Positions 1 through 8,479 of a stretch of 64,000 nt of DNA are shown here, piece after piece. The position numbers and the translations under genes were made by a program. The DNA comes from Halomonas huangheensis. Its GTDB lineage: Bacteria; Pseudomonadota; Gammaproteobacteria; Pseudomonadales; Halomonadaceae. Where the stretch lies: NCBI RefSeq assembly GCF_001431725.1, contig NZ_CP013106.1, positions 744,001-808,000 of the forward strand, in the 5' to 3' direction. The notes beneath the pieces were generated by a model. It was not told the DNA's origin and searched no databases. It saw only the letters and a list, made by a program, of their open reading frames with translations. Position 1 is the stretch's first letter, and every line of letters starts with the position of its first letter.

Positions 1-14
1 CGCAAGGGATCTGA
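1..14 (+). CDS. 3' tail of an upstream gene, possibly the GlrK/QseE sensor kinase
   Basis: Only the last codons would be visible: one plus-strand frame closes with TGA at 12-14, five bases before the next start. The identity is inferred purely from context, because in enterobacteria the order is sensor kinase, small lipoprotein, sigma-54 regulator, and the next two genes fit the last two positions. Nothing in these 14 bases confirms it. Confidence 0.25.
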
Positions 15-18
15 CGAT

Positions 19-609
19 ATGAAACAAGGGGTTAGGGTGATGCAGTTCAGCAAGCGAGCGAGTGCACGTCTGCTGCAGTCAGCGCTGCTGGTAACCTTTA
101 TGGGCGGGCTGGCGGGGTGCGAAATGCTTCCTATGGAAACTTCCTCGCGCCCGGTCGATGTCGACAAACAAGTCGATTTGACCTCCTGTAATGCGGACGT
201 GCCGAATTTTGCTGAATCCCCATGCATGCTCACCGATTGGGTCGCCTTCGGGTTGGCCGCGCAACGTGGTGATCGCGAGTGGCGCGATAACATGCTGCCT
301 CGCCTGGCGGGACACGCTCCCGAACAGCGCTTGAGTCGCGCCGTGGTCATGAGCTGGGGCAGTGAATCTCAATGGGATCAGGCATCGGAGATATACAAGG
401 CCGACCTGGGAGCTGCGCCTGGCGCACTGCAGCCACTTTTCCGTTACTGGCTGAATGAGCTGGAAGGGCGTCGAAAGCTGTCCTCCAGAGTTGACCAGCA
501 ACAGGGTGAAGTGGCTCGCCTGGAGGAAGAGAACGAGGCCCTTGCCGACAAGCTGGAAGCCATGACCGCGATCGAACAAAGTATCAACCTGCGTCAACAG
601 GTGGAGTAA
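19..609 (+). CDS. QseG/YfhG-like lipoprotein
   Basis: A 196-residue exported protein. The N-terminus is basic, then hydrophobic, and ends in a lipobox LAGC with the lipidated Cys at residue 34, so it should be an outer- or inner-membrane lipoprotein. The C-terminal 50 residues are charged and heptad-like (Glu-rich, from about residue 155), suggesting a coiled coil. It lies 19 bp upstream of glrR. In E. coli the same slot is occupied by QseG, which links the GlrK/QseE kinase to envelope signals, and I infer the same role here from position, size and lipobox. The start at 19 has AAGGG ten bases upstream; ATG at 40 is an alternative that gives a more typical signal length. Confidence 0.6.
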   Translation: MKQGVRVMQFSKRASARLLQSALLVTFMGGLAGCEMLPMETSSRPVDVDKQVDLTSCNADVPNFAESPCMLTDWVAFGLAAQRGDREWRDNMLPRLAGHAPEQRLSRAVVMSWGSESQWDQASEIYKADLGAAPGALQPLFRYWLNELEGRRKLSSRVDQQQGEVARLEEENEALADKLEAMTAIEQSINLRQQVE

Positions 610-628
610 AGCCTCTGGAGAATCCAAG

Positions 629-2020
629 ATGAAGCAAGTCGCAACGACCCCGAGCGCCAGAACTTCGGCCCACATTCTGCTGGTCGATGATGATGCTAGC
701 CTACTCAAACTGTTGGGCATGCGTCTGGAGAGCCGTGGTTATCGTGTGACCACTGCGGAAACTGGACGTGATGCACTCAAGCGTCTGGAAGAAGGGCGTC
801 CCGACCTGGTGCTGTCAGATCTGCGTATGGATGAGATGGACGGCATGGCGTTGTTTCAAGAGATTCAGCGCCGTATGCCGGGCCTTCCTGTCATCATTCT
901 GACTGCTCATGGGTCGATTCCCGATGCAGTCAGCGCCACCCGTCAGGGAGTTTTCAGCTTCTTGACCAAGCCGGTGGATCGCGACGAGCTGTTCAGTGCC
1001 ATCGACGATGCTCTGTCGCACCTGTCCGGTAATGGTGAGGGTGATGACAGCTGGCGAGAAGACATCATCACGCGTAGTCCAGAGATGGAACGCATCCTCG
1101 AACAGGCACGCATGGTGGCGGGTTCTGATGTCAGCGTACTGGTTACCGGGCCTTCCGGTTCCGGTAAGGAGTTGCTGGCCAACGCCATTCACAAGGCCAG
1201 TTCACGGTCCGATAAGCCTTTTGTCGCCATCAACTGCGGTGCATTACCGGAGCAGTTGCTGGAAAGCGAACTGTTTGGTCATGCGCGTGGGGCCTTTACC
1301 GGAGCCATCAGTGAGCATGGTGGCCTGTTCCAGGCAGCTGACGGCGGTACGCTGTTCCTCGACGAGATCGGTGATATGCCGTTGGCGTTGCAGGTCAAAT
1401 TGCTACGTGTGTTGCAGGAGCGTCAGGTGCGTCCATTGGGTTCGACATCATCGATACCGGTGGATGTTCGGATACTCTCGGCGACCCATCGTGACCTCGA
1501 CCAGGCCATGCACGAGGGAGAGTTCCGCGAGGATCTGTACTACCGCCTCAATGTCGTCAACCTCAAGCTGCCGCCGCTCAAGGACCGTGCCGAGGACGTG
1601 CCGCTGTTGGTCAAGCACCTGGTGGCTCAGGCGGCCTCGCGTCACAAGCCGTTCGTCAAGGGCTTCTCGCCGGAAGCACTCAACCTGCTGGCGACCAGCG
1701 CCTGGCCTGGTAATGTGCGTCAGTTGGTCAACGTGGTCGAGCAGTGCGTGGCACTATCCAGCGCGCCAATGATTCCCGAAGCGTTGGTCGCGCAGGCACT
1801 GGCGGCGGAGGATAGCGCGCTACCGACGTTCAATGACGCACGTGCCGGATTCGAGCGCAGTTATCTGGTCAAGGTGTTGAAGATCACCGAAGGCAATGTC
1901 ACTCAAGCAGCGCGTATTGCTGGACGTAATCGCACCGACTTCTACAAGCTGCTGTCACGTCATGAGCTGGAGCCTTCGGCCTTCAAGCCTGGCGCTCAGG
2001 CGGGGGCGATACCGCACTGA
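629..2020 (+). CDS. glrR: sigma-54-dependent response regulator GlrR (QseF)
   Basis: 463 residues in three domains. A receiver domain (about 13-130) carries the phospho-acceptor Asp64 in LVLSDL. The AAA+ sigma-54 activator domain (about 150-390) has Walker A GPSGSGKE near 174-181 and the sigma-54 contact loop GAFTGA near 221-226. A Fis-type helix-turn-helix lies at the C-terminus (about 415-450). GlrR-type proteins activate sigma-54 promoters for envelope-stress genes and small RNAs, and the preceding lipoprotein supports this assignment over a generic NtrC-like regulator. The 3' end overlaps the convergent xseA by 38 bp, so neither gene has room for a terminator between them. Confidence 0.8.
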   Translation: MKQVATTPSARTSAHILLVDDDASLLKLLGMRLESRGYRVTTAETGRDALKRLEEGRPDLVLSDLRMDEMDGMALFQEIQRRMPGLPVIILTAHGSIPDAVSATRQGVFSFLTKPVDRDELFSAIDDALSHLSGNGEGDDSWREDIITRSPEMERILEQARMVAGSDVSVLVTGPSGSGKELLANAIHKASSRSDKPFVAINCGALPEQLLESELFGHARGAFTGAISEHGGLFQAADGGTLFLDEIGDMPLALQVKLLRVLQERQVRPLGSTSSIPVDVRILSATHRDLDQAMHEGEFREDLYYRLNVVNLKLPPLKDRAEDVPLLVKHLVAQAASRHKPFVKGFSPEALNLLATSAWPGNVRQLVNVVEQCVALSSAPMIPEALVAQALAAEDSALPTFNDARAGFERSYLVKVLKITEGNVTQAARIAGRNRTDFYKLLSRHELEPSAFKPGAQAGAIPH

Positions 2021-3341
2021 CAGATAGCGTCACTTCACCCTCACCAAGACGTGCGGTGAGGGTTTCTCCCGGCCGAGTCTGGTCCGCCTTGCGGATCACT
2101 CGGCCGTTTTCGTTGCTGAGGATCGCATAGCCGCGCCCGAGGACCGACAGCGGACTGACAGCCTGCAATTCACGCATGCGGGAACTGAATTGTTCGCGAT
2201 GGCGCTGCAGGTCCGAGCGCTGTGCGGCGAGGAGCCGCTGGGTCAGACGACGATGGTTATGACGTGCCTGAAGTAACTCAGCGCTCGGGGAGCGTAATGT
2301 CAGGCGTCGAGCAAGATCCTTATGGTGCCGCTGATGATTGCCGAGCGAACTGTGCAATGCCCGAGCGAGGCGCTGTTGTAGCTGTTCGAGGGTGTCACGT
2401 TGGCGTTGCAGTCCTTCGCCAGGATGGCGCAGGCGTAGTCGCAGATGATCGAGACGCTGGGCCTGTTGGCCGAGCTGATGCTGCTGGATGCGCGACAGGC
2501 GTTGGGTGAGTTGTTGGAGACGCTGGCTCAGCTCCTGGGCTGAAGGCACCAGACGCTCGGCGGCTGCAGAGGGCGTCGGTGCACTGGCATCTGCAGCCAG
2601 GTCGGCAAGACTGGTATCCACTTCATGGCCGATGGCTGCCATCACCGGTAAGCGTGAGTAGTGAATCGCGCGTGTCAGGTGTTCGTCGTTGAAGGCCCAC
2701 AGGTCTTCAAGGCTGCCTCCGCCACGCGTGATCAATACCACATCGCGCTCGGGGTCCAGTGATGTCTGGCGATTGAGCAGCCCCAGAGCGGCGATGATCG
2801 CCGGGGCGGCTTCAGCACCCTGCACCGGTACTGGAATCAGCGTCACCTGCGCCAGAGGCCAGCGCTTGCCGAGCACGGCAAGGACATCGCGAATCGCTGC
2901 GCCAGTTGCTGAGCTCAATACCAACAGGTGACGGGGAGGAAAGGCAAGGGAACGTTGGTTGGTGAACATGCCCTGTTCGCTGAGGCGAGTCTTGAGCGCC
3001 TCGAGCGCCACCAGAAGGGCGCCGATGCCGGCGGCCTGCACGGCTTCGGCAATCAACTGATAGTCGCCGCGAGGCTCGAACAGTGACACTCGGCCACGCA
3101 CTCGTACCAGGTCTCCGTCGCGCATCGGCGTGGAGACGAAACGCGCCTGGTTGCGGAACAACACACTGCGTACCTGGGCACGGTCATCCTTGAGCGTGAA
3201 GTAGACGTGCCCGGAGGCCGGGCGCGACACTCCGGAGAGTTCGCCCTCGACCCAGCAGTCGCCGAGGTCGGCTTCCAGAGCCCGACGTGCCCCACGGTTC
3301 AGATCACTGACCGAGAGTATCTGTGGCGATGTATCGCTCAT
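1983..3341 (-). CDS. xseA: exodeoxyribonuclease VII large subunit
   Basis: About 452 residues, the normal XseA length. An N-terminal OB-fold for nucleic acid binding includes the segment VYFTLKD. The catalytic core follows, with the conserved stretch RGGGSLEDLWAFN, then an extended coiled-coil C-terminal half rich in Gln, Arg and Leu. With XseB it degrades single-stranded DNA to oligonucleotides in repair. I start at the Met of MSDTSPQ rather than nine residues upstream, because conserved sequence begins just after it. xseA is often divergent to guaB in gammaproteobacteria; here the tct block separates them by about 7.8 kb. Confidence 0.93.
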   Translation of the reverse strand: MSDTSPQILSVSDLNRGARRALEADLGDCWVEGELSGVSRPASGHVYFTLKDDRAQVRSVLFRNQARFVSTPMRDGDLVRVRGRVSLFEPRGDYQLIAEAVQAAGIGALLVALEALKTRLSEQGMFTNQRSLAFPPRHLLVLSSATGAAIRDVLAVLGKRWPLAQVTLIPVPVQGAEAAPAIIAALGLLNRQTSLDPERDVVLITRGGGSLEDLWAFNDEHLTRAIHYSRLPVMAAIGHEVDTSLADLAADASAPTPSAAAERLVPSAQELSQRLQQLTQRLSRIQQHQLGQQAQRLDHLRLRLRHPGEGLQRQRDTLEQLQQRLARALHSSLGNHQRHHKDLARRLTLRSPSAELLQARHNHRRLTQRLLAAQRSDLQRHREQFSSRMRELQAVSPLSVLGRGYAILSNENGRVIRKADQTRPGETLTARLGEGEVTLSVSAVSPPPERQA

Positions 3342-3451
3342 GCAGGCAAATCCCGTACATCGGTTCAAGCCCGCAGCCTACCACGATATTCGGCACAGGT
3401 CGGTCGTCAGGCCGCACTGGTATCGCCGCGACCGGGCAATGTGAAGGTGGT

Positions 3452-4525
3452 TTAGCGTGCCAGATAGCGGCGTGCGATGCCCAGCAGCAGCGGCAGCGCC
3501 AGAATCAATACGGTGATACGCAGCAGATGGTGAGAAGTGACGAAGGCTGGCTCGATATTGAGCGATAGTGCCACCAGGCTGAGTTCCGGCGCCCCACCCG
3601 GCATATAGGCCAGCAATGCCGCGGCCATCGAGTACCCCGTCAACAAGTGGCCCAGCCAGGCGGCCAGTACAGCCAGCGCGGTCAGCATCAGCGCCTGGAT
3701 GATGGCGAGCCCCAGCTGGCGGGCCATGTCACGCAGCGCTACGCCGACAAAGCGCACTCCAACCGAAGTGCCGATGATCACCTGGGCCAGCGCCACCAAC
3801 AAAGGCGGAAGGGCAGCGTGGGTTATGCCACTGAAGTGCAACAGCGATGACACCAGCGCCGGTCCAAACAGCAGGCGATTGGGCAATCGCAACAGGCGAC
3901 CGACCCAGACCCCGAGAGCCGCTGCGGCAATCAGCCAGCCGATATCCTCGAGCGCAGGAATGGCTAGCCACTGAGTGGCCGAGGCGGCATTGCTGTTGAC
4001 CAGGTCGATGTGGCCGATGGCGCTCAGAATCGGTGGGATCGCCAACAGCAACACCAGGATACGCACCGCATGACTGATACCCACTGCGCGTATGTCTGCG
4101 CCTGACTCGTGAGCCATCAACAGCAACACCGAGAGTCCCCCGGGAGCGCCGGAGTAGAGCGCCGTGTCCAGCGACTGTCCGGCTACCCGCCACGAGAACC
4201 ATACTGCTACCACCATCATGATGGCAGTGGCGGCCAGCATGATCGCCAGACTCTGTACCCAGCCAGCGAGATCGCCTGACAGATCCGGGGTGAAGGCCGA
4301 TCCCAGCATGACACCGATGATGACCAGTACCCCCTGGCGCGCTTTCCCGGGAGAGCCGAGTCGAATTCCTGACAGGCTGGTCAGCGTCGTGGCAATCATC
4401 GCGCCGAGCAGCCACGGCAACGGCAGGTGACAGAACCAGGCAATACTGCCTCCGATGACGCCCAGGGCTAGAGTCGGGAGATAACGCAATAGTCCGTGGG
4501 CGGCGCTCGGTGAAGGCAGGTTCAT
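3452..4525 (-). CDS. AbrB-family integral membrane protein
   Basis: 357 residues, almost wholly hydrophobic, with roughly ten predicted membrane segments in two similar halves. Gly/Pro-rich repeats such as YSGAPGGLS and YMPGGAPELS occupy equivalent positions in each half. This is typical of the AbrB-type membrane family, which is often mislabelled as an ammonia monooxygenase or transcription regulator and has no settled substrate. It is the last gene after tctCBA, 94 bp downstream of tctA with a 9-bp stem hairpin in the gap. I infer co-transcription with, and a transport role related to, the tricarboxylate transporter, but a substrate cannot be read from the sequence. Confidence 0.75.
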   Translation of the reverse strand: MNLPSPSAAHGLLRYLPTLALGVIGGSIAWFCHLPLPWLLGAMIATTLTSLSGIRLGSPGKARQGVLVIIGVMLGSAFTPDLSGDLAGWVQSLAIMLAATAIMMVVAVWFSWRVAGQSLDTALYSGAPGGLSVLLLMAHESGADIRAVGISHAVRILVLLLAIPPILSAIGHIDLVNSNAASATQWLAIPALEDIGWLIAAAALGVWVGRLLRLPNRLLFGPALVSSLLHFSGITHAALPPLLVALAQVIIGTSVGVRFVGVALRDMARQLGLAIIQALMLTALAVLAAWLGHLLTGYSMAAALLAYMPGGAPELSLVALSLNIEPAFVTSHHLLRITVLILALPLLLGIARRYLAR

Positions 4526-4583
4526 TGTGGCTCCATTTGAATAATGAATGACAGAGCTCCCGGAGGAACCCTGTCAGCAGGTC

Positions 4584-4607
4584 TGCCGGGAGTCGAGGCT
4601 CCCGGCA
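4584..4607 (-). terminator. hairpin between tctA and the AbrB-type gene
   Basis: TGCCGGGAG and CTCCCGGCA form a perfect 9-bp stem around a six-base loop, 13 bp after the tctA stop. There is no T-run, so it may attenuate transcription or protect the mRNA end rather than act as a full terminator. Confidence 0.4.
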
Positions 4608-4619
4608 TGGCAAGTGCCA

Positions 4620-6125
4620 TCAGCTGGCGCGGGAAACGTATTTCGCCTTGATGCGACCCATCAGCCAGGGCAATACCAGCAAGGCCACTGCGGCGATCCA
4701 TAGCCCCAGGGAGATTCCCGACTGCCAGAGGATACTGGTATCGCCACCACTGATGGCCAGGGCACGACGCAGATTTTCCTCCATCAAACCGCCCAGCACA
4801 TAGCCGAGAATCACCGGCGCCAGTGAAAATCCGAGTTTGCGCAGCAGATAGCCGAAGATACCGATGATCAGCATCAAATAGATGGCCGTCAAATCGGAGT
4901 GCAGCTGATAGACGCCGACGAAGGAAAGGATGGCAATCGCAGGGATCAATACCCAGCGTGGAATCGTCAGCACGCGTGCGAAGAGCCCCGCTAGTGGCAG
5001 ATTCAGCGCCAGCAGTACGATGTTACCGATGTACAGCGAGGCAATCAGACCTCCTGCGACTTCGGGGTTCTCGCTGAACATCATCGGCCCGGGCGTGATG
5101 TTGTAGAGCATCAGCGCACCGAGCAATACCGCAGTGGTGCCGGAACCTGGAATGCCGAGTGTCAGCATCGGTACAAATGAGCCAGCAGCGGAGGCGTTAT
5201 TGGCCGCTTCCGGTGCCGCCAGACCTCGCCAGTCCCCCTTGCCGAAGGTCCCGTCACGATCGCTCAGGCGCTTTTCGGTGGTGTAGGAAACCGCACCTGC
5301 CACCGAGGCACCGGTACCCGGCAGTACACCGATGATGAAGCCCAGCAGGCCGGAGCGCAGCATGGTCCACTTGCACAGCATGATTTCCTTCATGCCGACG
5401 AACACCCGGCCGAGAGGCGGTAGCTCGGAATCGCCATCCTTGCGGTTGGCATGTTCGAGCATCAGCAGTATCTCACTGATTGCGAACAGACCGATGATCA
5501 TTACCACGAAATCGATACCATCATAGAGCTCGGGCATATCGAAGGTGAAGCGCATTACTCCGGTGCCGGAGTCGACACCGACGGTGGCAATCAGCACCCC
5601 CAGTACAGCACCGATGGCGGTCTTGACCGGGTCCTTGCCCATCATCACCGACATCGACGAGAAGGCAAATACCATCAAGGCGAAGAACTCGGCCGGCCCG
5701 AACAGTACTGCGGTGCGAGCCAGCAGCGGAGCGAATAGCGTCAGCCCGAGAATGGCAATGGTGGCACCAACAAACGAACTGACTGCAGACAGCCCGAGTG
5801 CTGGTCCGGCCAGGCCCTTCTTCGCCAGCGGGTGACCATCCAGAGTCGTCATTACGGCTCCGGCATCGCCGGGAACATTGAGCAGAATGCTCGACATGCG
5901 TCCGCCGTATTCAGCACCGGTATAGATGCCGGCAAGCATTATCAGCGCGGATTCCGCTGGCAGCCCGAGGGTGTAGGCCAGTGGCATCAGAATGGCGATG
6001 CCGTTGATCGGGCCGATTCCAGGTAGCGCGCCGAACAGGGTGCCGAGTAGTGCGCCGAGGAAGGCCAGACCGAGGTTGAGTGGCGTAAGAGCAACGCCGA
6101 AGCCATCAATCAGAAAATCGAACAT
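4620..6125 (-). CDS. tctA: tripartite tricarboxylate transporter large permease TctA
   Basis: 501 residues with about 11-12 membrane segments. Family motifs are clear: GALPGIGPINGIA near the N-terminus and a second GVLPGTGASVAGAVSY in the middle, the two Gly/Pro loops of TctA proteins. It forms the large membrane subunit that imports carboxylates such as citrate or tricarballylate using an ion gradient and the periplasmic protein TctC. The start is fixed by AAGGAG eight bases before the Met of MFDFLIDG; the reading frame is open 22 codons further upstream, but that part lacks conservation. It is the third gene of tctC-tctB-tctA. Confidence 0.93.
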   Translation of the reverse strand: MFDFLIDGFGVALTPLNLGLAFLGALLGTLFGALPGIGPINGIAILMPLAYTLGLPAESALIMLAGIYTGAEYGGRMSSILLNVPGDAGAVMTTLDGHPLAKKGLAGPALGLSAVSSFVGATIAILGLTLFAPLLARTAVLFGPAEFFALMVFAFSSMSVMMGKDPVKTAIGAVLGVLIATVGVDSGTGVMRFTFDMPELYDGIDFVVMIIGLFAISEILLMLEHANRKDGDSELPPLGRVFVGMKEIMLCKWTMLRSGLLGFIIGVLPGTGASVAGAVSYTTEKRLSDRDGTFGKGDWRGLAAPEAANNASAAGSFVPMLTLGIPGSGTTAVLLGALMLYNITPGPMMFSENPEVAGGLIASLYIGNIVLLALNLPLAGLFARVLTIPRWVLIPAIAILSFVGVYQLHSDLTAIYLMLIIGIFGYLLRKLGFSLAPVILGYVLGGLMEENLRRALAISGGDTSILWQSGISLGLWIAAVALLVLPWLMGRIKAKYVSRAS

Positions 6126-6153
6126 ATCAGTATCTCCTTGCCTGGCAGGCTGT

Positions 6154-6606
6154 TCAGCCGAACCAGCTGCCGCCCGGCAGGGTGATGCCAAGGCCCATGG
6201 TGAAAAGCCAATAGCTGCCGATGGCCATCAGCACGCCGGTGATGACGGCCTTGAGCCAACTGGCCGAGAACAGGCGTGCAAGTGCGGCGATTACCAGACC
6301 GGAACTGATCAGGTAGCCGAGCCGTTGAAACAGCAGCGCATAGAGCAGCAGCAGCCCCAGTACGGCGAGCAACTTCACCGCCACCCAGGGAGACGGCCAT
6401 TCGCCGTTCTCACCGGGGCGTATCAACAGCACCAGCGACAGTATCGAGAGCAGAATGGCCAGCCCGATAGGGAAGGCTCTCGGCCCTACCGGGTCATAAC
6501 TGAACGGTACTTCGAGAGATAGCGCCTGGCTGGCGATGAACGCCGCCAGGCCGATCAGGGCGATGGCCAGGCCGCGATCCGCGGCCCGGTTGTCGAACAA
6601 GCTCAT
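6154..6606 (-). CDS. tctB: tripartite tricarboxylate transporter small permease TctB
   Basis: 150 residues with four hydrophobic segments, as expected for the small membrane subunit of TTT transporters. TctB proteins are poorly conserved, so the call rests on size, topology and position between tctC and tctA. Its ATG overlaps the tctC stop codon by four bases, indicating translational coupling. The gap to the tctA start is 28 bp. Confidence 0.88.
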   Translation of the reverse strand: MSLFDNRAADRGLAIALIGLAAFIASQALSLEVPFSYDPVGPRAFPIGLAILLSILSLVLLIRPGENGEWPSPWVAVKLLAVLGLLLLYALLFQRLGYLISSGLVIAALARLFSASWLKAVITGVLMAIGSYWLFTMGLGITLPGGSWFG

Positions 6607-7586
6607 TTTGTCAGACCTACTTCCTGCGCCAGGCCCTTGAACTGAGTGACCTGTTGTTTGACGTAGCTGTCGAACTCGTCACCGAACAATGCCATCGGGA
6701 ACAGGCCCTGGGCTTCACGCAGATCGGCAAATGAGTCGGACTCGGAAAGCTTCTGGAGGCGTTCACTCCAGGCGTTGTAGGCCTCGTCGCTGACTTCGGG
6801 ACCCATGTAGTACCCGCGCCAGATCGGCCATGTCACGTCATATCCCTGTTCCGCAGCGGTGGGGATGTCGGCATAGGGTCCGCCGACACGCTCCTCGGAC
6901 AGTGCGGCGAGGACGCGGATGTCACCGCTCTCAAGCTGGGAACGCAGTTCTGACAGATCGCCGGTGAAGACCTGAATATGATTGCCGAGTAGGGCTGCCA
7001 GCGATTCGCCGCCACCCTCGAAGGCTACATAGCGCAGCGAGCGCGGATCGATGTCAGCCGCACGAGCCGTCAGCGCAGCCTTCATCCAGTCCTGACTGCC
7101 GACAGTGCCGCCGGCGCCCAAGGCTACTGAGCTCGGATCTTCCTTGAGTGCATTCATCAGTTCATCAAGGTTCTGCCAGGGGGCATCGGCTTTAACGACA
7201 ATGGCACCATAGTCAACACCGATGGCGCCGAGCCAACGCACCTCGTCGGCGTCATACTGGCCGAACTTGCCCAGCGCCAGATTGACGGCCGCGCCGGTAC
7301 TGGCGGCGACGATCAGATTGGGATCGTCGGTACGTACGCCATTGATGTGGTTGTAGGCGACCGCGCCGATACCACCCGGCATGTAGGTCACCAGCATCGG
7401 GTCTTCGATCAGGCCGGCTTCCAGCAGACCATTGGCAGCGAGTCGGCAGGTAAGGTCATAGCCGCCGCCGGGCTTGGCCGGTGCAATGCACTCGTTGTTG
7501 TCAGCGGCTTGAACGCTACTGGAAAGCAGTAGGCTGCCGAGCAGGACGCTACCGAGTGCCAGCGATAGTGATGTATAGGGTTTCAT
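6603..7586 (-). CDS. tctC: tripartite tricarboxylate transporter substrate-binding protein TctC
   Basis: 327 residues with a Sec signal peptide (about 1-27, ending SVQA). The mature part matches the TctC/Bug fold: CIAPAKPGGGYD at the start, the conserved YMPGGIGAVAYN and later GAGGTVGSQDW. It binds the carboxylate in the periplasm and delivers it to TctAB. First gene of the minus-strand operon, divergent from a TctD-type regulator. A pair of 11-bp-spaced TCATCAA repeats in the shared promoter region suggests direct control by that regulator. Confidence 0.92.
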   Translation of the reverse strand: MKPYTSLSLALGSVLLGSLLLSSSVQAADNNECIAPAKPGGGYDLTCRLAANGLLEAGLIEDPMLVTYMPGGIGAVAYNHINGVRTDDPNLIVAASTGAAVNLALGKFGQYDADEVRWLGAIGVDYGAIVVKADAPWQNLDELMNALKEDPSSVALGAGGTVGSQDWMKAALTARAADIDPRSLRYVAFEGGGESLAALLGNHIQVFTGDLSELRSQLESGDIRVLAALSEERVGGPYADIPTAAEQGYDVTWPIWRGYYMGPEVSDEAYNAWSERLQKLSESDSFADLREAQGLFPMALFGDEFDSYVKQQVTQFKGLAQEVGLTK

Positions 7587-7680
7587 GGCAGGCTCCTTGA
7601 AGACTTATTGTTATCGGTGATGGGTTATGGCTATTGCGAGTTGCCGGTTTTACGACAGACTCGATGCTAGTGGGTGGACC

Positions 7681-7700
7681 TTTCATCAACCTGTCATCAA
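7681..7700. promoter_or_regulatory. candidate TctD-type response-regulator site (direct repeats)
   Basis: TCATCAA occurs at 7683-7689 and again at 7694-7700, an 11-bp centre-to-centre spacing. OmpR/PhoB-family regulators typically bind head-to-tail half-sites with 10-11-bp spacing. The site is between the divergent tctC and the OmpR-family gene at 7811, about 100 bp from each. The link is inference. Confidence 0.45.
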
Positions 7701-7810
7701 ACGCGGATGCGGCTGCTACTTTAGTCGCATGACGTAGGGCTCAAGGGCTTTTATGCCGGGTTTTGCAACGATGCTGGTGAAGGATTCCGTGAGAAGCTGA
7801 TGAGGAACTT

Positions 7811-8479
7811 ATGAGATTGCTGCTGGTAGAGGACGACGCGCTGATCTCGCGTTCGCTGGAGCAGGCATTGACGCGTCTCGGCAACAGCGTGGACGTCTTC
7901 GACAGCTGCCGCGGAGCGCACGCCGCCTTGCAGGGGACCGCCTTCGATCTAGTGGTGCTCGATCTGGGATTGCCGGATGGCGATGGTCTGTCGCTACTCG
8001 AGGGGCTGCGCCGTCAGGGCGATATGACGCCGGTATTGGTGCTTACCGCGCGTGATGGGCTGGATGACCGTGTCCGCGGGCTCGACCTCGGTGCCGATGA
8101 CTATCTCGCCAAGCCATTTCAACTGGCCGAACTGGAAGCGCGTGTTCGCGCGTTGTTGCGTCGCAGTCAGCAACGTTCGGACAACTGTCTGAGTCTGGGC
8201 TGCCTGCGCTTCGATCCAGCCACTGGTAGTACCTGGCTCGATGATGATCTCCTCGATCTTCCCCATCGTGAACGCCTGTTGCTCGAAAGCCTGTTGCTGC
8301 ATACCGGTAATATCGCGCCGCGCGAGATTCTCGAGAATCGCCTGTTTGGTTTTGGTGAAGTGGGAACCAATGCTCTCGAGGTCTATATCAGCCGGCTACG
8401 CAAGCGGCTCAAGCAATCCGGGCTACATATCCGCACTTTCCGCGGGCTCGGCTATCGCCTCGAGGAGGACGGCGAGTGA
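7811..8479 (+). CDS. tctD: OmpR-family response regulator, TctD type
   Basis: 222 residues: a receiver domain (1-115) with acidic pocket EDD at 7-9, phospho-acceptor Asp51 in VVLDLGLPDGDG and Lys near 101 in LAKPF; then a winged-helix DNA-binding domain (about 125-220) ending TFRGLGYRL. It lies divergent to tctCBA and overlaps the sensor kinase by four bases, the standard arrangement in which TctD/TctE induce the transporter when the substrate is present. The gene name rests on this context; OmpR-family sequence alone would not settle it. Confidence 0.82.
   Translation: MRLLLVEDDALISRSLEQALTRLGNSVDVFDSCRGAHAALQGTAFDLVVLDLGLPDGDGLSLLEGLRRQGDMTPVLVLTARDGLDDRVRGLDLGADDYLAKPFQLAELEARVRALLRRSQQRSDNCLSLGCLRFDPATGSTWLDDDLLDLPHRERLLLESLLLHTGNIAPREILENRLFGFGEVGTNALEVYISRLRKRLKQSGLHIRTFRGLGYRLEEDGE

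Noticed and set aside
6110..6400. 96-codon minus-strand frame across the tctB-tctA junction
   Set aside because: Out of frame with tctB and ends at the tctA start; no independent support.
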